DNA of 64,000 nt from OLB6 sp964467455 (GTDB lineage Bacteria > Bacteroidota > Ignavibacteria > Kapaibacteriales > Kapaibacteriaceae), in NCBI GenBank assembly GCA_964467455.1, contig CAYXQJ010000004.1:1-64000 (forward strand). Reading direction: 5' to 3'. Positions 45,497 to 54,410 of this stretch are shown piece after piece; position 1 is the first letter of the stretch; the number at the start of each line of letters is the position of its first letter. The notes under the pieces were generated by a model, which worked only from the letters and a program-made list of their open reading frames with translations, was not told where the DNA came from and made no database searches. A program made the position numbers and the translations under genes.

Positions 45497-45504
45497 CAAA
45501 GTTA
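45497..45504 (-). promoter_or_regulatory. -7 element TAACTTTG for the CoA-transferase gene
   Basis: Read on the minus strand, this is an exact TAnnTTTG, 25 bases before the ATG at 45471. It lies back to back with the plus-strand element at 45513, forming a compact divergent promoter. Confidence 0.6.
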
Positions 45505-45512
45505 GGGGATGG

Positions 45513-45520
45513 TATCTTTG
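45513..45520 (+). promoter_or_regulatory. -7 element TATCTTTG, leaderless start of the Fe-S gene
   Basis: An exact TAnnTTTG ending four bases before the ATG at 45525. Transcription normally starts a few bases after this element, so the mRNA should begin at or next to the start codon. Confidence 0.65.
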
Positions 45521-45524
45521 AATC

Positions 45525-47552
45525 ATGGACATCCAGAACATTCTCTTCGTTGCGGTGCTCCTGGCCGCCATGGCCATCTTCGCCCGCAGTGCCTCACGTC
45601 TGATCGGCTACCTCAAGGTGGCGCAACCGACGGACCGTCTCAACAACCTCGGCGAACGGATCGCGAACACGCTCGTCGTCGGCATCGGCCAAAGCAAGAT
45701 CTTGCGCGACAAGACCGCCGGCCCGATCCACGCCATGATCTTTTGGGGCTTCCTCATCCTGCTGTTCTCCGCCGCAGAGATGATCCTTGAAGGACTCCAC
45801 GAAGGTTGGTCGTTCAACTTCCTCGGACCGGTCTATTCGGTCATCACGGTGTTGACCGACATCTTCTGCGTGCTGATCATCCTCGGCACATGGATGTCGC
45901 TCTGGCGACGCTACGTCGTTAAGGTCAAGCGCCTCCAAGTAGAATCCGAAAAGGTCGAAGCCGGCATGATCCTCTTGACGATCTTCATGATCGTCACGTC
46001 GCTCTTCATCCAAAACGGCCTGCGCGTCCACGTGCATGGCGCCGACTTCTCCTATGCCCTCCGTCCGCTATCAGGCCCCGTCGGCAACGTCCTCGCTGAT
46101 CTCTTTGGTCAGGGGGCAGGCACGATCTTCACCATCGCCTGGTGGATGCATGCCGTGCTCATCCTTGGCTTCATGAACTATCTCCCGTATTCGAAACACC
46201 TCCACGTCCTCACGTCCATCCCGAACGTCTTCCTTGGTCCGACGTCACCGACGAATGCCATGGAGAAGATCGACTTCGAAGCGGAAGGTGTTGAGAAGTT
46301 CGGCGTGGTCGACATCGAAGACTTCACGTGGAAGACCTTGCTTGACGGCTATACCTGTACACACTGCGGTCGATGCACCAGCGTGTGTCCGGCCAACACT
46401 ACCGGCAAAGTGCTCGATCCTCGCGGCATCATCATTGCGATCCACGATCGTACGATGGACAAAGCGCCCCTTATCATCAAAAAGGAGCGTGGCGAAGAGC
46501 TGACGACGGAAGAGCAGGCAGTGTGGGAGAAGAAGCTCATCGGCGACTACGTCTCACCGGATGCGTTGTGGGCGTGTACAACGTGCGGTGCGTGTATGCA
46601 GGAATGTCCTGTCAACATCGAACACGTGCCGGCCATCGTCGGCATGCGTCGGTCGATGGTGATGATGGAATCGCAGTTCAACGAAGAGTCGGCACTGATG
46701 CCCGACATCTACGGCAACATGGAAACGAACTCTGTGCCGTGGGGTGGATTCGGTCAATCCGACCGTGCGAACTGGGCTGAAGGATTGGGCATCAAGACGG
46801 CGGCCGAAGATGCGTCGATGGACGTCTTGTTCTGGGTCGGCTGTGCCGGTAGCTACGACGATCGCGCCAAGAAGATCTCACGTGCCTTTGCTGAGTTGAT
46901 GCAGATCGCCGGTGTGGACTTCCGCATCCTCGGCACGGAAGAGAATTGCACGGGCGACGTGGCACGTCGGACCGGCAATGAATACCTTGCCGATACGCTG
47001 ACGAAGATGAATGTGGAGACGTTCCAACGCTACAATGTGCAGAAGATCGTGACCACGTGTCCGCACTGCTTGAACACCCTGAAGAATGAATATCCGCAGT
47101 TCGGTTTCAACGCCGAGGTGATCCATCATACCCAGTTCATCAAGAGCTTGATCGACTCCGGCAGATTGAAGCTGGATCGTGAGAAAGCATCGGCGGCCAC
47201 CATCACGTATCACGACTCGTGTTACTTGGGACGCTACAACGATGAGTATGAAGCACCTCGCGCGACGCTGGAGAATGTGCCCGGCCTGACGATCCTCGAG
47301 CCCGCGCGCTCGAAGGACCGTGGTCTGTGCTGCGGTGCCGGCGGTGGACGCATGTTCATGGAAGAAGTGGTGGGTGACCGCGTCAACATCGTTCGGACGA
47401 ATGAGTTGTTGCAGACCGGTGCCGAGACGATCGCCGTGAACTGTCCGTTCTGTACAACGATGATCACAGACGGCGTCAAAGCCGCAGAGAAGATCGAAAG
47501 CGTGAACGTCAAAGACATTTCGGAGATCGTTCGCGAACACGTGTCGGCATAA
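45525..47552 (+). CDS. Membrane (Fe-S) oxidoreductase, ETF:quinone (EMO/HdrD-like) type
   Basis: 675 aa. The N-terminal part (1-250) has five to six membrane helices like nitrate reductase gamma, with histidines for heme. Two 4Fe-4S motifs follow: CTHCGRCTSVCP and CTTCGACMQECP (around 283-365). Two CCG domains complete it: CAGSYDD...CPHCLNTL and HDSCYLGRYND...GLCCGAGGGRMF...CPFCTTM. This architecture matches the membrane oxidoreductase that passes electrons from electron-transfer flavoprotein (acyl-CoA dehydrogenase) to menaquinone. No etf genes are adjacent in the window, so the partner is inferred. It is divergent from the CoA-transferase. Confidence 0.9.
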   Translation: MDIQNILFVAVLLAAMAIFARSASRLIGYLKVAQPTDRLNNLGERIANTLVVGIGQSKILRDKTAGPIHAMIFWGFLILLFSAAEMILEGLHEGWSFNFLGPVYSVITVLTDIFCVLIILGTWMSLWRRYVVKVKRLQVESEKVEAGMILLTIFMIVTSLFIQNGLRVHVHGADFSYALRPLSGPVGNVLADLFGQGAGTIFTIAWWMHAVLILGFMNYLPYSKHLHVLTSIPNVFLGPTSPTNAMEKIDFEAEGVEKFGVVDIEDFTWKTLLDGYTCTHCGRCTSVCPANTTGKVLDPRGIIIAIHDRTMDKAPLIIKKERGEELTTEEQAVWEKKLIGDYVSPDALWACTTCGACMQECPVNIEHVPAIVGMRRSMVMMESQFNEESALMPDIYGNMETNSVPWGGFGQSDRANWAEGLGIKTAAEDASMDVLFWVGCAGSYDDRAKKISRAFAELMQIAGVDFRILGTEENCTGDVARRTGNEYLADTLTKMNVETFQRYNVQKIVTTCPHCLNTLKNEYPQFGFNAEVIHHTQFIKSLIDSGRLKLDREKASAATITYHDSCYLGRYNDEYEAPRATLENVPGLTILEPARSKDRGLCCGAGGGRMFMEEVVGDRVNIVRTNELLQTGAETIAVNCPFCTTMITDGVKAAEKIESVNVKDISEIVREHVSA

Positions 47553-47570
47553 CACAACCAAGGAGGCGGG

Positions 47571-48851
47571 ATGTCGCTTCGACGCTCGAGTGCCCTTCGT
47601 GACGCAGTGCACGAATGGGAGAGGGAAGGTCTGATATCGGCGGAGGCCGCATCGACGATCTCGGCGCGGTACGAACTCGACCATGACGCCGTGTGGTATA
47701 AGAACACGTCGTTCATGATCGGTGTGGTGGCGTCGATCTTGGTGTCGGCAGGGCTCATCCTGTTGATCAGCGAGAACTGGCATCATCTCAGTGTTCCGGT
47801 GCGCATGCTCACCGGCATCATCCCCTGGCTCGCCACAGCCATCCTCACGATCCGCGCCACCAACCACCAACCACCAACCACTGACCACCAACCACGAACC
47901 GCAGAAGCATGGGGCTTCCTCACCTCACTGCTCTTCGGCGTGAACATCTTCCTACAAGCCCAGATCTTTCATCTTGGCGGCTATTGGCCCACGGCCATCA
48001 TGTGGTGGGCTGCCGGAAGTCTTGCCATGGGCGCCGTGCTGCGGAGTCCGTCGATCATCGCGTTGTCGCAAGTGCTGGCCTTGATCTGGATCGACAACGA
48101 AACATCCTATCAACACTTCACGCCGACGGTACTGGCTGGCGTGGCCTTGATCGCCGCGGCTTCCATGCAACGGTTAACGCGACTAACGGCAACGGGCTTG
48201 ATCGCCTTGTTGTGCTGGGCGCTGTTTCATACGTGGAGAGGGATGATCTTATCCGAGCCAAGGATCGCAATCAAGGCGACGAATTTTGAAGAGTTTATGA
48301 TCCTTGTTGCACTTGGAGGATTGGCGATCGCCTTGTTCACCTGGGCCGAACCGATCTCTCGATCATTCCGAAACCGAATGATCAAGGTCATCTCTGCTGT
48401 TGTGTTGTTGATGGCCTTGATCGCGAGCGCCTCAAAAGCCGCCGACAATGTATGGCTTGAACATGGTGATTGGTTTACGTCCGTATTGGCACTGCTTGGC
48501 TGTGCGTTGTTGTTGATCGGCAAACGCGACACATTTTCGTACGGTGTTTGCGCAGTGATCCTCATGCTAACCATTGGATCACACGCTACGGTTGACCCGT
48601 GGCTACCATCCGCCGTCACGACATTGAATCTCATACTGTTCGGCACGGCGATCGCATTTCTCTGGTCCGGTATCAAACACGCGCGCAAAGCTGAATTCAT
48701 GACGGGCTTGATCGTAGTGATCGCCTTGGCCTTCGCTCGATTCCTCGACTACTTCGAAGACTACATGCTCGGTGCCTTGGTCTTCATGAGCGCCGGCGTC
48801 CTCCTCTTTTTGGCCAATCTTTTCTGGAACCGCCGTTATGCGAAAGACTAG
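47571..48851 (+). CDS. DUF2157 membrane protein
   Basis: 426 aa with a soluble N-terminal segment (LRDAVHEWEREGLISAEAASTI), typical of DUF2157, and about ten membrane helices. AAGGAGG lies before the ATG. A hydrophilic insert NHQPPTTDHQPRT (residues about 97-109) is encoded by a seven-base tandem repeat and interrupts a loop between helices. The function is unknown. It overlaps the GDYxxLxY gene by 14 bases; these two families are frequent neighbours, suggesting a joint membrane role. Confidence 0.87.
   Translation: MSLRRSSALRDAVHEWEREGLISAEAASTISARYELDHDAVWYKNTSFMIGVVASILVSAGLILLISENWHHLSVPVRMLTGIIPWLATAILTIRATNHQPPTTDHQPRTAEAWGFLTSLLFGVNIFLQAQIFHLGGYWPTAIMWWAAGSLAMGAVLRSPSIIALSQVLALIWIDNETSYQHFTPTVLAGVALIAAASMQRLTRLTATGLIALLCWALFHTWRGMILSEPRIAIKATNFEEFMILVALGGLAIALFTWAEPISRSFRNRMIKVISAVVLLMALIASASKAADNVWLEHGDWFTSVLALLGCALLLIGKRDTFSYGVCAVILMLTIGSHATVDPWLPSAVTTLNLILFGTAIAFLWSGIKHARKAEFMTGLIVVIALAFARFLDYFEDYMLGALVFMSAGVLLFLANLFWNRRYAKD
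47858..47899 (+). repeat. Six tandem heptamers inside the DUF2157 gene
   Basis: CACCAAC three times, then CACTGAC, CACCAAC, CACGAAC. Forty-two bases is divisible by three, so the frame is kept; the array adds a Thr/Pro/His/Gln-rich loop to the protein. Confidence 0.85.
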
Positions 48852-49380
48852 TCTCGTGATCGGAGCGCTGGTGGTTCAAGCCACCATCGTGACCGTGATG
48901 TTGGTCAGTGCCATGATGCCGCTGTGGACCGGCCAGGAAGTGACGGTCTTGGCCCGCGCCGTTGATCCTCGCGATCTAATGCGTGGAGACTATGTCGCGC
49001 TCGACTACGATCTCAGCAGGATCCTGCCGCAACGTCTCAAGACAGATCTTCAAAGCGGTGTTCAACTTCGCTACGGGCAAGAGTTATACGTGACACTGGA
49101 TCTTACAGACAGTGCTGCCGTCGCGACAGGGATCTACCAAACACGTCCGTCACAAGGACTCTTCATCAAGGGGCGATCCAGTTACCCGCAATTGGTGCCA
49201 CGTAGGAACGACACTCTACGCTTCTCAGGGATCAACATCACCTACGGTATCGAAGAGTATTACACGGACTCTGAAACCGCACGAAAGCTCGAAGGAGAGC
49301 TTCGAAGGGGGGGCACGCTCCCCGTGCACTTAAAGATCGACACTGATGGCAACGCCCGTATCTACGCTCTCGGTAAATGA
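48838..49380 (+). CDS. GDYxxLxY domain protein
   Basis: 180 aa. One N-terminal membrane helix is followed by VDPRDLMRGDYVALDYDLS, the family motif, and a C-terminal strand region ending KIDTDGNARIYALGK. The function is unknown; the soluble part probably faces the periplasm. The start lies inside the DUF2157 gene, and the next gene starts inside this one, so all three are translated as a run. Confidence 0.85.
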   Translation: MRKTSLVIGALVVQATIVTVMLVSAMMPLWTGQEVTVLARAVDPRDLMRGDYVALDYDLSRILPQRLKTDLQSGVQLRYGQELYVTLDLTDSAAVATGIYQTRPSQGLFIKGRSSYPQLVPRRNDTLRFSGINITYGIEEYYTDSETARKLEGELRRGGTLPVHLKIDTDGNARIYALGK

Positions 49381-50017
49381 CCACGCTCATTCGAAGCAGT
49401 GGCAATACGCGTGGCTGTTGGCCATAGCGACCATTGTCTACAACATCGCCGAAGGTGCCGTCTCGATCTGGTTCGGTGCCGAAGATGAAGCGCTGACGCT
49501 CTTCGGCTTCGGCATTGACAGTGTGATCGAGGTCATAAGTGCGATCGGTGTCGCCCACATGGTGCTGCGTCTTCGCAAACATGGATCGGATCGACGTGAT
49601 GAGTTTGAACGCACGGCGTTGCAGATCACGGGCTGGTCGTTCTATGGGCTCACAGCGATGTTGGTCGTGACAGCCGGTCTCAGCATATGGGCTGGTAATG
49701 CTCCGGAGAGTACACTGCCCGGCGTCATCATCTCTTTGATCTCCATCAGCTTTATGTGGGCGCTGATCCGTGGCAAGATCAACGTTGGTACCACACTGCA
49801 ATGTGCACCCATCATTGCCGATGCCAATTGTTCCAAGGTCTGTCTGCGCATGTCCGTAGTGCTGCTGGCCTCTTCAGCCATCTACGAACTCTTCCACATC
49901 GGCTACGTCGACGCACTTGGTGCCGTCATCCTCGCCTGGTATTCGTGGAAAGAAGGCGGCGAGTGTTTCGAGAAGGCAAAGGGCAATGAATGCTGCGACA
50001 CCTGTTCGACGCACTAG
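49346..50017 (+). CDS. CDF-like cation transporter (membrane part only)
   Basis: 223 aa with about five membrane helices. NIAEGAVSIWFGAEDEAL and FGIDSVIEVISAIGVAHM resemble the first helices of cation diffusion facilitators, with Asp and Glu at the position of metal ligands; ADANCSKVCLRMS and GYVDALGA match later helices. The cytoplasmic C-terminal domain is missing, and the protein ends in a Cys-rich tail (ECFEKAKGNECCDTCS). It could move divalent metal ions or be a degenerate relative. The ATG is 35 bases inside the previous gene. It converges on the glycosyltransferase gene with a 4-base overlap. Confidence 0.75.
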   Translation: MATPVSTLSVNDHAHSKQWQYAWLLAIATIVYNIAEGAVSIWFGAEDEALTLFGFGIDSVIEVISAIGVAHMVLRLRKHGSDRRDEFERTALQITGWSFYGLTAMLVVTAGLSIWAGNAPESTLPGVIISLISISFMWALIRGKINVGTTLQCAPIIADANCSKVCLRMSVVLLASSAIYELFHIGYVDALGAVILAWYSWKEGGECFEKAKGNECCDTCSTH

Positions 50018-51303
50018 ATCACACGCAGTGACGACGCCAACACACGAGCCAGTTCTCCCGTGATCGCATAGCGATCGAACTGTTTTACGAACTGCTCGTT
50101 CGGACGGGGGAGCGCCCCCTTCTTCCACTGATCGTACATCTCGATGATGACGGCGGCAATGCCTTTCACATCATCGGGCTCGGTGATCCATGCAGCACCG
50201 TATTTCTCGGCGTCCTTCTTCAAGGCTCCTTCCGGAACACTGACGAGAAGGGGCTTGCGGGTCCCGAAATATTCGTACAGCTTGCCGCTGGAGATCGTGT
50301 CGGCGTTCTTCGTGTTGCCGACCATCATCCACAGTGCGTCGCTGTCGGTTAAGAGTCGGACCGTGTCGCCATGTTCCAGATAGCCGTGATCGACGATGAT
50401 ATCGTCGAGCTTCATGCGGCGGGCTTTCTTACGATACTCATCGCGAAGAAGGCCTGCAAAGTGCAGTTCGAGCTGAATGTCGGGACGCTCCTTGCGCACG
50501 CGCTTGACGGCCTTCAGGAAGGGCACGGGGGTGACCACATCATAGAAGATGCCGGCATACGTGAGCTTGAAGGCAGCCGACGGTGTGATCTGCGGCGGAC
50601 GTTGTGCGACGGCTGCAAGGTCGGCCGGATCGTATCCGTGAGGGAGGATCAACACGTCGTTGAACTCCAGGTGCGGATACGTGTGGATGAGCCGCTCCTT
50701 GATCTTGCGATTGGTCACCGTCACCTTCGAAGCGCGCGCGAGTGTGCGATGCTCCAGCTTCTTGTGCTTGTGACCATGCCACGGTGTAAGGTAGTAGTGG
50801 AACTGATTCCCGAACCACAGATCGCGATAGTCGAGGACCAACGGAATGTTGAACTCGGCACTGAGTTCGGCACCGGCCATCATGGTTGAAAATGGGGGAC
50901 CGCTGACGAAGATCATGTCGAAGTGACGTTGTTGGCAGAGCTCACGCGCAACAGCAAGCGCCTGCTTCGCCCAACCCTTCTTGTTGTCGGGGATGAAGAA
51001 GGTGTTGCTGACCTTGCCCATCAACTTGCGGAAGCGCTCGCGCGGCATCTTGACGGTGCCTTTATCCTTCAGCAAGCTGTTGGGGTCGGAACCGGAGGTG
51101 CGGATGATCTCCGTACCACACGCTTCCAACTCATCGAGCAGCGACTGATCGTGCGCATAATAGGCCACGGGCCCGGTGGCGATCACGGTTGGACGCCAGC
51201 CATGGTCGGGCAGATACTTCACGAACTTGGCGATGCGTTGAACACCGCTCAAGCCCATCGGAGGGAAGTAGTATGCGAGAACGAGAACTGAGTGTTGTGC
51301 CAT
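50014..51303 (-). CDS. Glycosyltransferase family 4 protein
   Basis: 429 aa. The N-terminus YYFPPMGLSGVQRIAKFVKYL is the GT4 donor-side loop. Further marks are DYRDLWFG, VLILPHGYDP, KLTYAGIFY, and ADTISSGKLYEYFGTRKPLLVSV with the conserved Glu. It transfers an activated sugar to a surface glycan or lipid in the cytoplasm; the sugar is not predictable. It is the last gene of a minus-strand set with the M24 peptidase and guaB (6 and 2 bases between them). Confidence 0.88.
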   Translation of the reverse strand: MAQHSVLVLAYYFPPMGLSGVQRIAKFVKYLPDHGWRPTVIATGPVAYYAHDQSLLDELEACGTEIIRTSGSDPNSLLKDKGTVKMPRERFRKLMGKVSNTFFIPDNKKGWAKQALAVARELCQQRHFDMIFVSGPPFSTMMAGAELSAEFNIPLVLDYRDLWFGNQFHYYLTPWHGHKHKKLEHRTLARASKVTVTNRKIKERLIHTYPHLEFNDVLILPHGYDPADLAAVAQRPPQITPSAAFKLTYAGIFYDVVTPVPFLKAVKRVRKERPDIQLELHFAGLLRDEYRKKARRMKLDDIIVDHGYLEHGDTVRLLTDSDALWMMVGNTKNADTISSGKLYEYFGTRKPLLVSVPEGALKKDAEKYGAAWITEPDDVKGIAAVIIEMYDQWKKGALPRPNEQFVKQFDRYAITGELARVLASSLRVI

Positions 51304-51309
51304 GCCCCC

Positions 51310-52413
51310 TTACACAACCACTAGTTCGCGAGGAGCGGAGGTAAGGATGTCGCATCCGTTCTTGCGGATCACGACGTCGTCTTCGATGCGCATGCCGAAG
51401 GCGTTCGGCAGGTAGATGCCGGGCTCGATCGTGATCACAGTGCTTTCATGGATCACGCCGGACTTGTTGGCATAGGAGACGCGCGGATGTTCGTGCACTT
51501 CGTAGCCGAGGCCGTGTCCGAGGGAGTGGCGGAAGTATTCACCATAACCGGCGCGCTCGATGATAAAGCGAGCTGCATGGTCGAGTTCGGCGGCCGTGAT
51601 GCCGGCCTTGGCCGTGTCGAGTGCTGTGAGGTGGGCGTCGTAGAGAACGGCGAAGACGTCAACGACCTTCTTGGACGGAATACCGATGCTGAAGGTACGC
51701 GTCATGTCGCTATAGAGACCGTCGACGCAAGCGCCGAAGTCGACCGTGACAACGTCGCCCTTCTTGAGTGCAGCGTTCGTTGCACGACCGTGTGGCATGG
51801 CGCTGCGTTTTCCTGCGACCACGATGATGTCGAACGCATCGCGTTCGGAGCCGAGTTCACGGGTTTTTGATGCGAGGAACGTGGCCACTTCGTGTTCCGT
51901 CATCCCGGGCTTGACCATGCCAAGCATGCGCTCATAGGCCTCGGAGACGATGTGTGCGGCCTTGGAGATCGCAGAGATCTCGGCCTTGGTCTTGATCTGT
52001 GTGATCGGTGCGATGAGGTCGGCGACCTCGACCAATTTGGAACCTGCCAGCCCCTTTTTCATGGACTTGAAGGAAGCCATGTTGGTATGGGCGGGATCGA
52101 AGCCGATAACGGGCATCTTGGCGGCGATCTTGTTCTTGGCGGCCGTGCCCCAGAAGTCGCGGTCGATATGGATCACCATGCCGTCGTGCTTATAGGTCTC
52201 TTGATGGACCTGCACGGCATAGAGATCGTTGGTGAAGAAGTGGACGTTCTTCTTGCCGACGATGGCCATACCCATCGATCCGGAGTAGCCGAACAGATAG
52301 CGGATGGAAGCAAGGTCGGTGATCACAAGACCATCGATCTTCTGTTGCTTCATTGATGAGCGCAGTGCCGCGAGGCGGGCAACGGCGGCAGTGGTTTGAG
52401 CTTTTGTAGGCAT
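51310..52413 (-). CDS. Xaa-Pro aminopeptidase, M24 family
   Basis: 367 aa. The N-terminal creatinase-like domain is followed by a pita-bread catalytic domain with all five metal ligands: VDFGACVDGLYSDMTRT (two Asp), HSLGHGLGYEVHEHP (His), ITIEPGIYLP (Glu) and GMRIEDDVVI (Glu). It removes N-terminal residues preceding proline, in the cytoplasm. The length is normal for short PepQ-like enzymes. It begins 2 bases after the guaB stop, so the two are co-transcribed. Confidence 0.94.
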   Translation of the reverse strand: MPTKAQTTAAVARLAALRSSMKQQKIDGLVITDLASIRYLFGYSGSMGMAIVGKKNVHFFTNDLYAVQVHQETYKHDGMVIHIDRDFWGTAAKNKIAAKMPVIGFDPAHTNMASFKSMKKGLAGSKLVEVADLIAPITQIKTKAEISAISKAAHIVSEAYERMLGMVKPGMTEHEVATFLASKTRELGSERDAFDIIVVAGKRSAMPHGRATNAALKKGDVVTVDFGACVDGLYSDMTRTFSIGIPSKKVVDVFAVLYDAHLTALDTAKAGITAAELDHAARFIIERAGYGEYFRHSLGHGLGYEVHEHPRVSYANKSGVIHESTVITIEPGIYLPNAFGMRIEDDVVIRKNGCDILTSAPRELVVV

Positions 52414-52415
52414 GG

Positions 52416-53885
52416 TTATCTCGTGTAGTAGTTCGGCGACTCTTTGGTGATGATGATGTCGTGCGGGTGCGACTCGCGCAACCCGGCCGCCGTCATACGT
52501 ACAAACTGGGCATGTTGATGCATGTCGTTGATAGTGCGGCAGCCGCAGTAGCCCATGGCTGCACGCAAGCCGCCGACGATCTGATAGATGCTGTCACTGA
52601 CGGATCCTTTGAACGGTACACGTCCTTCGATCCCTTCGGGGACGAGTTTTGAGATCTCGTCTTCAACGTCTTGGAAATAGCGGTCAGCACTGCCTTGACC
52701 CATGGCGCCGAGGGAGCCCATGCCGCGATAGATCTTGTAGGCACGGCCTTCGAGTTGGACCTTTTCACCGGGCGACTCTTCGTGTCCGGCAAGCAGTCCG
52801 CCGATCATGACCGTGTCGGCACCGGCAGCAATGGCCTTGGCCACATCGCCGGTCTGCTTGATCCCGCCGTCGGCGATCACCGGAACACCGTGTTTATGGG
52901 CAACGGCAACAACGTTCATCACAGCGGAGATCTGTGGGACGCCGACGCCGGCAACGATGCGTGTGGTGCAGATCGAGCCCGGACCGATACCAACCTTGAC
53001 GCCGTCAGCGCCGGCATCGATCAAGGCCTGTGCGGCCTCTCCGGTGCCGATGTTGCCACCGATGACTTCGAGGGTAGGGAACTTGGACTTGACAGCGCTG
53101 ATCATCGACATCACACCCTTTGTGTGACCATGTGCGGTATCGACAACAACAACGTCGACGCCGGCTTCTACCAGCGCGGCAACGCGGTCAAGGGTGTCCG
53201 GTGCAATGCCGAGTGCGGCACCGACAAGCAGACGACCGTGGTCGTCCTTAGCGGCATTCGGGTATTTCTTTTTCTTCTGGATGTCTTTGACGGTCATCAA
53301 ACCGGCAAGTCTTCCCTGATCATCAACGATCGGGAGTTTTTCGATGCGGTGTTCTTGCAAGATGCGTTCAGCATCTTCCAGTGTTAAGCCCAATGGTGCC
53401 GTAACGAGACGTTCAGACGTCATGATCGTTGACACTTCTTTCGATGCGTCGGTTGCGAATCGCATATCGCGATTTGTCACGATGCCGATGAGCGTGTTGT
53501 CTTCTTCCACAACGGGGAAGCCGCTCACCTTGTACTTGGCCATGAGCGAACGCGCTTGTTCCACCGTGTTGGTCTTACGCAGCGTGATCGGCTTGCGGAT
53601 CATACCGCTCTCGGAGCGCTTCACTTTGTCGACCTCTTCGGCCTGGCGCTCAATGGGCATGTTCTTATGGATGATCCCAATGCCCCCTTCACGAGCGATA
53701 GCGATCGACATCGTGGAATCAGTGACCGTGTCCATTGCCGCACTCACGATCGGAATATGCAGTGTGAGTTTCTTGGTCAGACGTGTTGACGTGACAACGT
53801 CACGAGGTAGCGTCTCGGAATAACGAGGCACCAGAAGAACATCATCGAATGTGATGCCTTCTTGCAGGATTTTACCGTCGGTCAT
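52416..53885 (-). CDS. guaB: IMP dehydrogenase
   Basis: 489 aa from ATG 53885; the longer frame covers a terminator and promoter. MTDGKILQEGITFDDVLLVP is the standard N-terminus. Two CBS domains lie at about 95-200. The active-site loop GIGPGSICTTRIVAGVG carries the catalytic Cys, and the flap KIYRGMGSLGAM follows. It oxidises IMP to XMP with NAD, the first step to GMP. A TATTTTTG promoter lies 34 bases upstream. Confidence 0.97.
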   Translation of the reverse strand: MTDGKILQEGITFDDVLLVPRYSETLPRDVVTSTRLTKKLTLHIPIVSAAMDTVTDSTMSIAIAREGGIGIIHKNMPIERQAEEVDKVKRSESGMIRKPITLRKTNTVEQARSLMAKYKVSGFPVVEEDNTLIGIVTNRDMRFATDASKEVSTIMTSERLVTAPLGLTLEDAERILQEHRIEKLPIVDDQGRLAGLMTVKDIQKKKKYPNAAKDDHGRLLVGAALGIAPDTLDRVAALVEAGVDVVVVDTAHGHTKGVMSMISAVKSKFPTLEVIGGNIGTGEAAQALIDAGADGVKVGIGPGSICTTRIVAGVGVPQISAVMNVVAVAHKHGVPVIADGGIKQTGDVAKAIAAGADTVMIGGLLAGHEESPGEKVQLEGRAYKIYRGMGSLGAMGQGSADRYFQDVEDEISKLVPEGIEGRVPFKGSVSDSIYQIVGGLRAAMGYCGCRTINDMHQHAQFVRMTAAGLRESHPHDIIITKESPNYYTR

Positions 53886-53918
53886 GGCTGCGGTCGCAGT
53901 GGGAAGTGGTGCAATCGA

Positions 53919-53926
53919 CAAAAATA
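53919..53926 (-). promoter_or_regulatory. -7 element TATTTTTG for guaB
   Basis: On the minus strand this is an exact TAnnTTTG located 34 bases before the guaB ATG. It overlaps the T-rich end of the preceding terminator. Confidence 0.55.
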
Positions 53927-53929
53927 CGA

Positions 53930-53957
53930 ACGCCGAGACCATTTCTGGCCTCGGCGT
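53930..53957 (-). terminator. Terminator after atpDC
   Basis: Arms ACGCCGAG and CTCGGCGT, extended inward by two more pairs after a mismatch. On the minus strand the hairpin is followed by TCGTATTTTTG, a T-rich tail. It separates the atpDC transcript from guaB. Confidence 0.72.
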
Positions 53958-53984
53958 GTGGATGACGATCAGATCGTGCGGCGT

Positions 53985-54410
53985 TTATGCCAGTTCACGA
54001 TGCAGCTTGGCAGCGCGCCAGCGAGCTTCGGCCCAATGTAGCGCTTGCAGCGCTTGCTGACGTGTGTGGCGTTCGGTGGCTTCGTTCCAGCGTGCGCGAG
54101 ATGCTTCCACCTCTTGCTCTGCCGAGGCCACGTCGATGTTCGCTGCAGGCATCAGCTCTTCAACAACGATGTTGACCGAGTTCTTCAACACTTCGATGAA
54201 GCCTTCTTTAGCGGCGAAGTACGACACCTTGTTGGAAGGGTCTTCGATCTTCAGAATGCCGATATCAAGTGAGGAGATGATCGGTGCGTGATTATACAGC
54301 ACTTGGAACGGACTCTTCGTTCCCGGCACGCTCACAGCCAGGGCCTTACCTTCGAAGGCCGTGGTCTGCGGTGTGACGATGCTGACGTTGAGGGTATGAT
54401 CCGTGCTCAT
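53985..54410 (-). CDS. atpC: ATP synthase epsilon subunit
   Basis: 141 aa. The N-terminal beta-sandwich contains SIVTPQTTAFEGKALAVSVPG and YNHAPIISSLDIGILKI; the C-terminal helical hairpin (EQEVEASRARWNEA to the end) is complete. It is part of the central stalk of F1 and regulates ATPase activity. The start overlaps the atpD stop by one base. The rest of the ATP synthase genes are not adjacent, a split also known in Chlorobi. Confidence 0.95.
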   Translation of the reverse strand: MSTDHTLNVSIVTPQTTAFEGKALAVSVPGTKSPFQVLYNHAPIISSLDIGILKIEDPSNKVSYFAAKEGFIEVLKNSVNIVVEELMPAANIDVASAEQEVEASRARWNEATERHTRQQALQALHWAEARWRAAKLHRELA

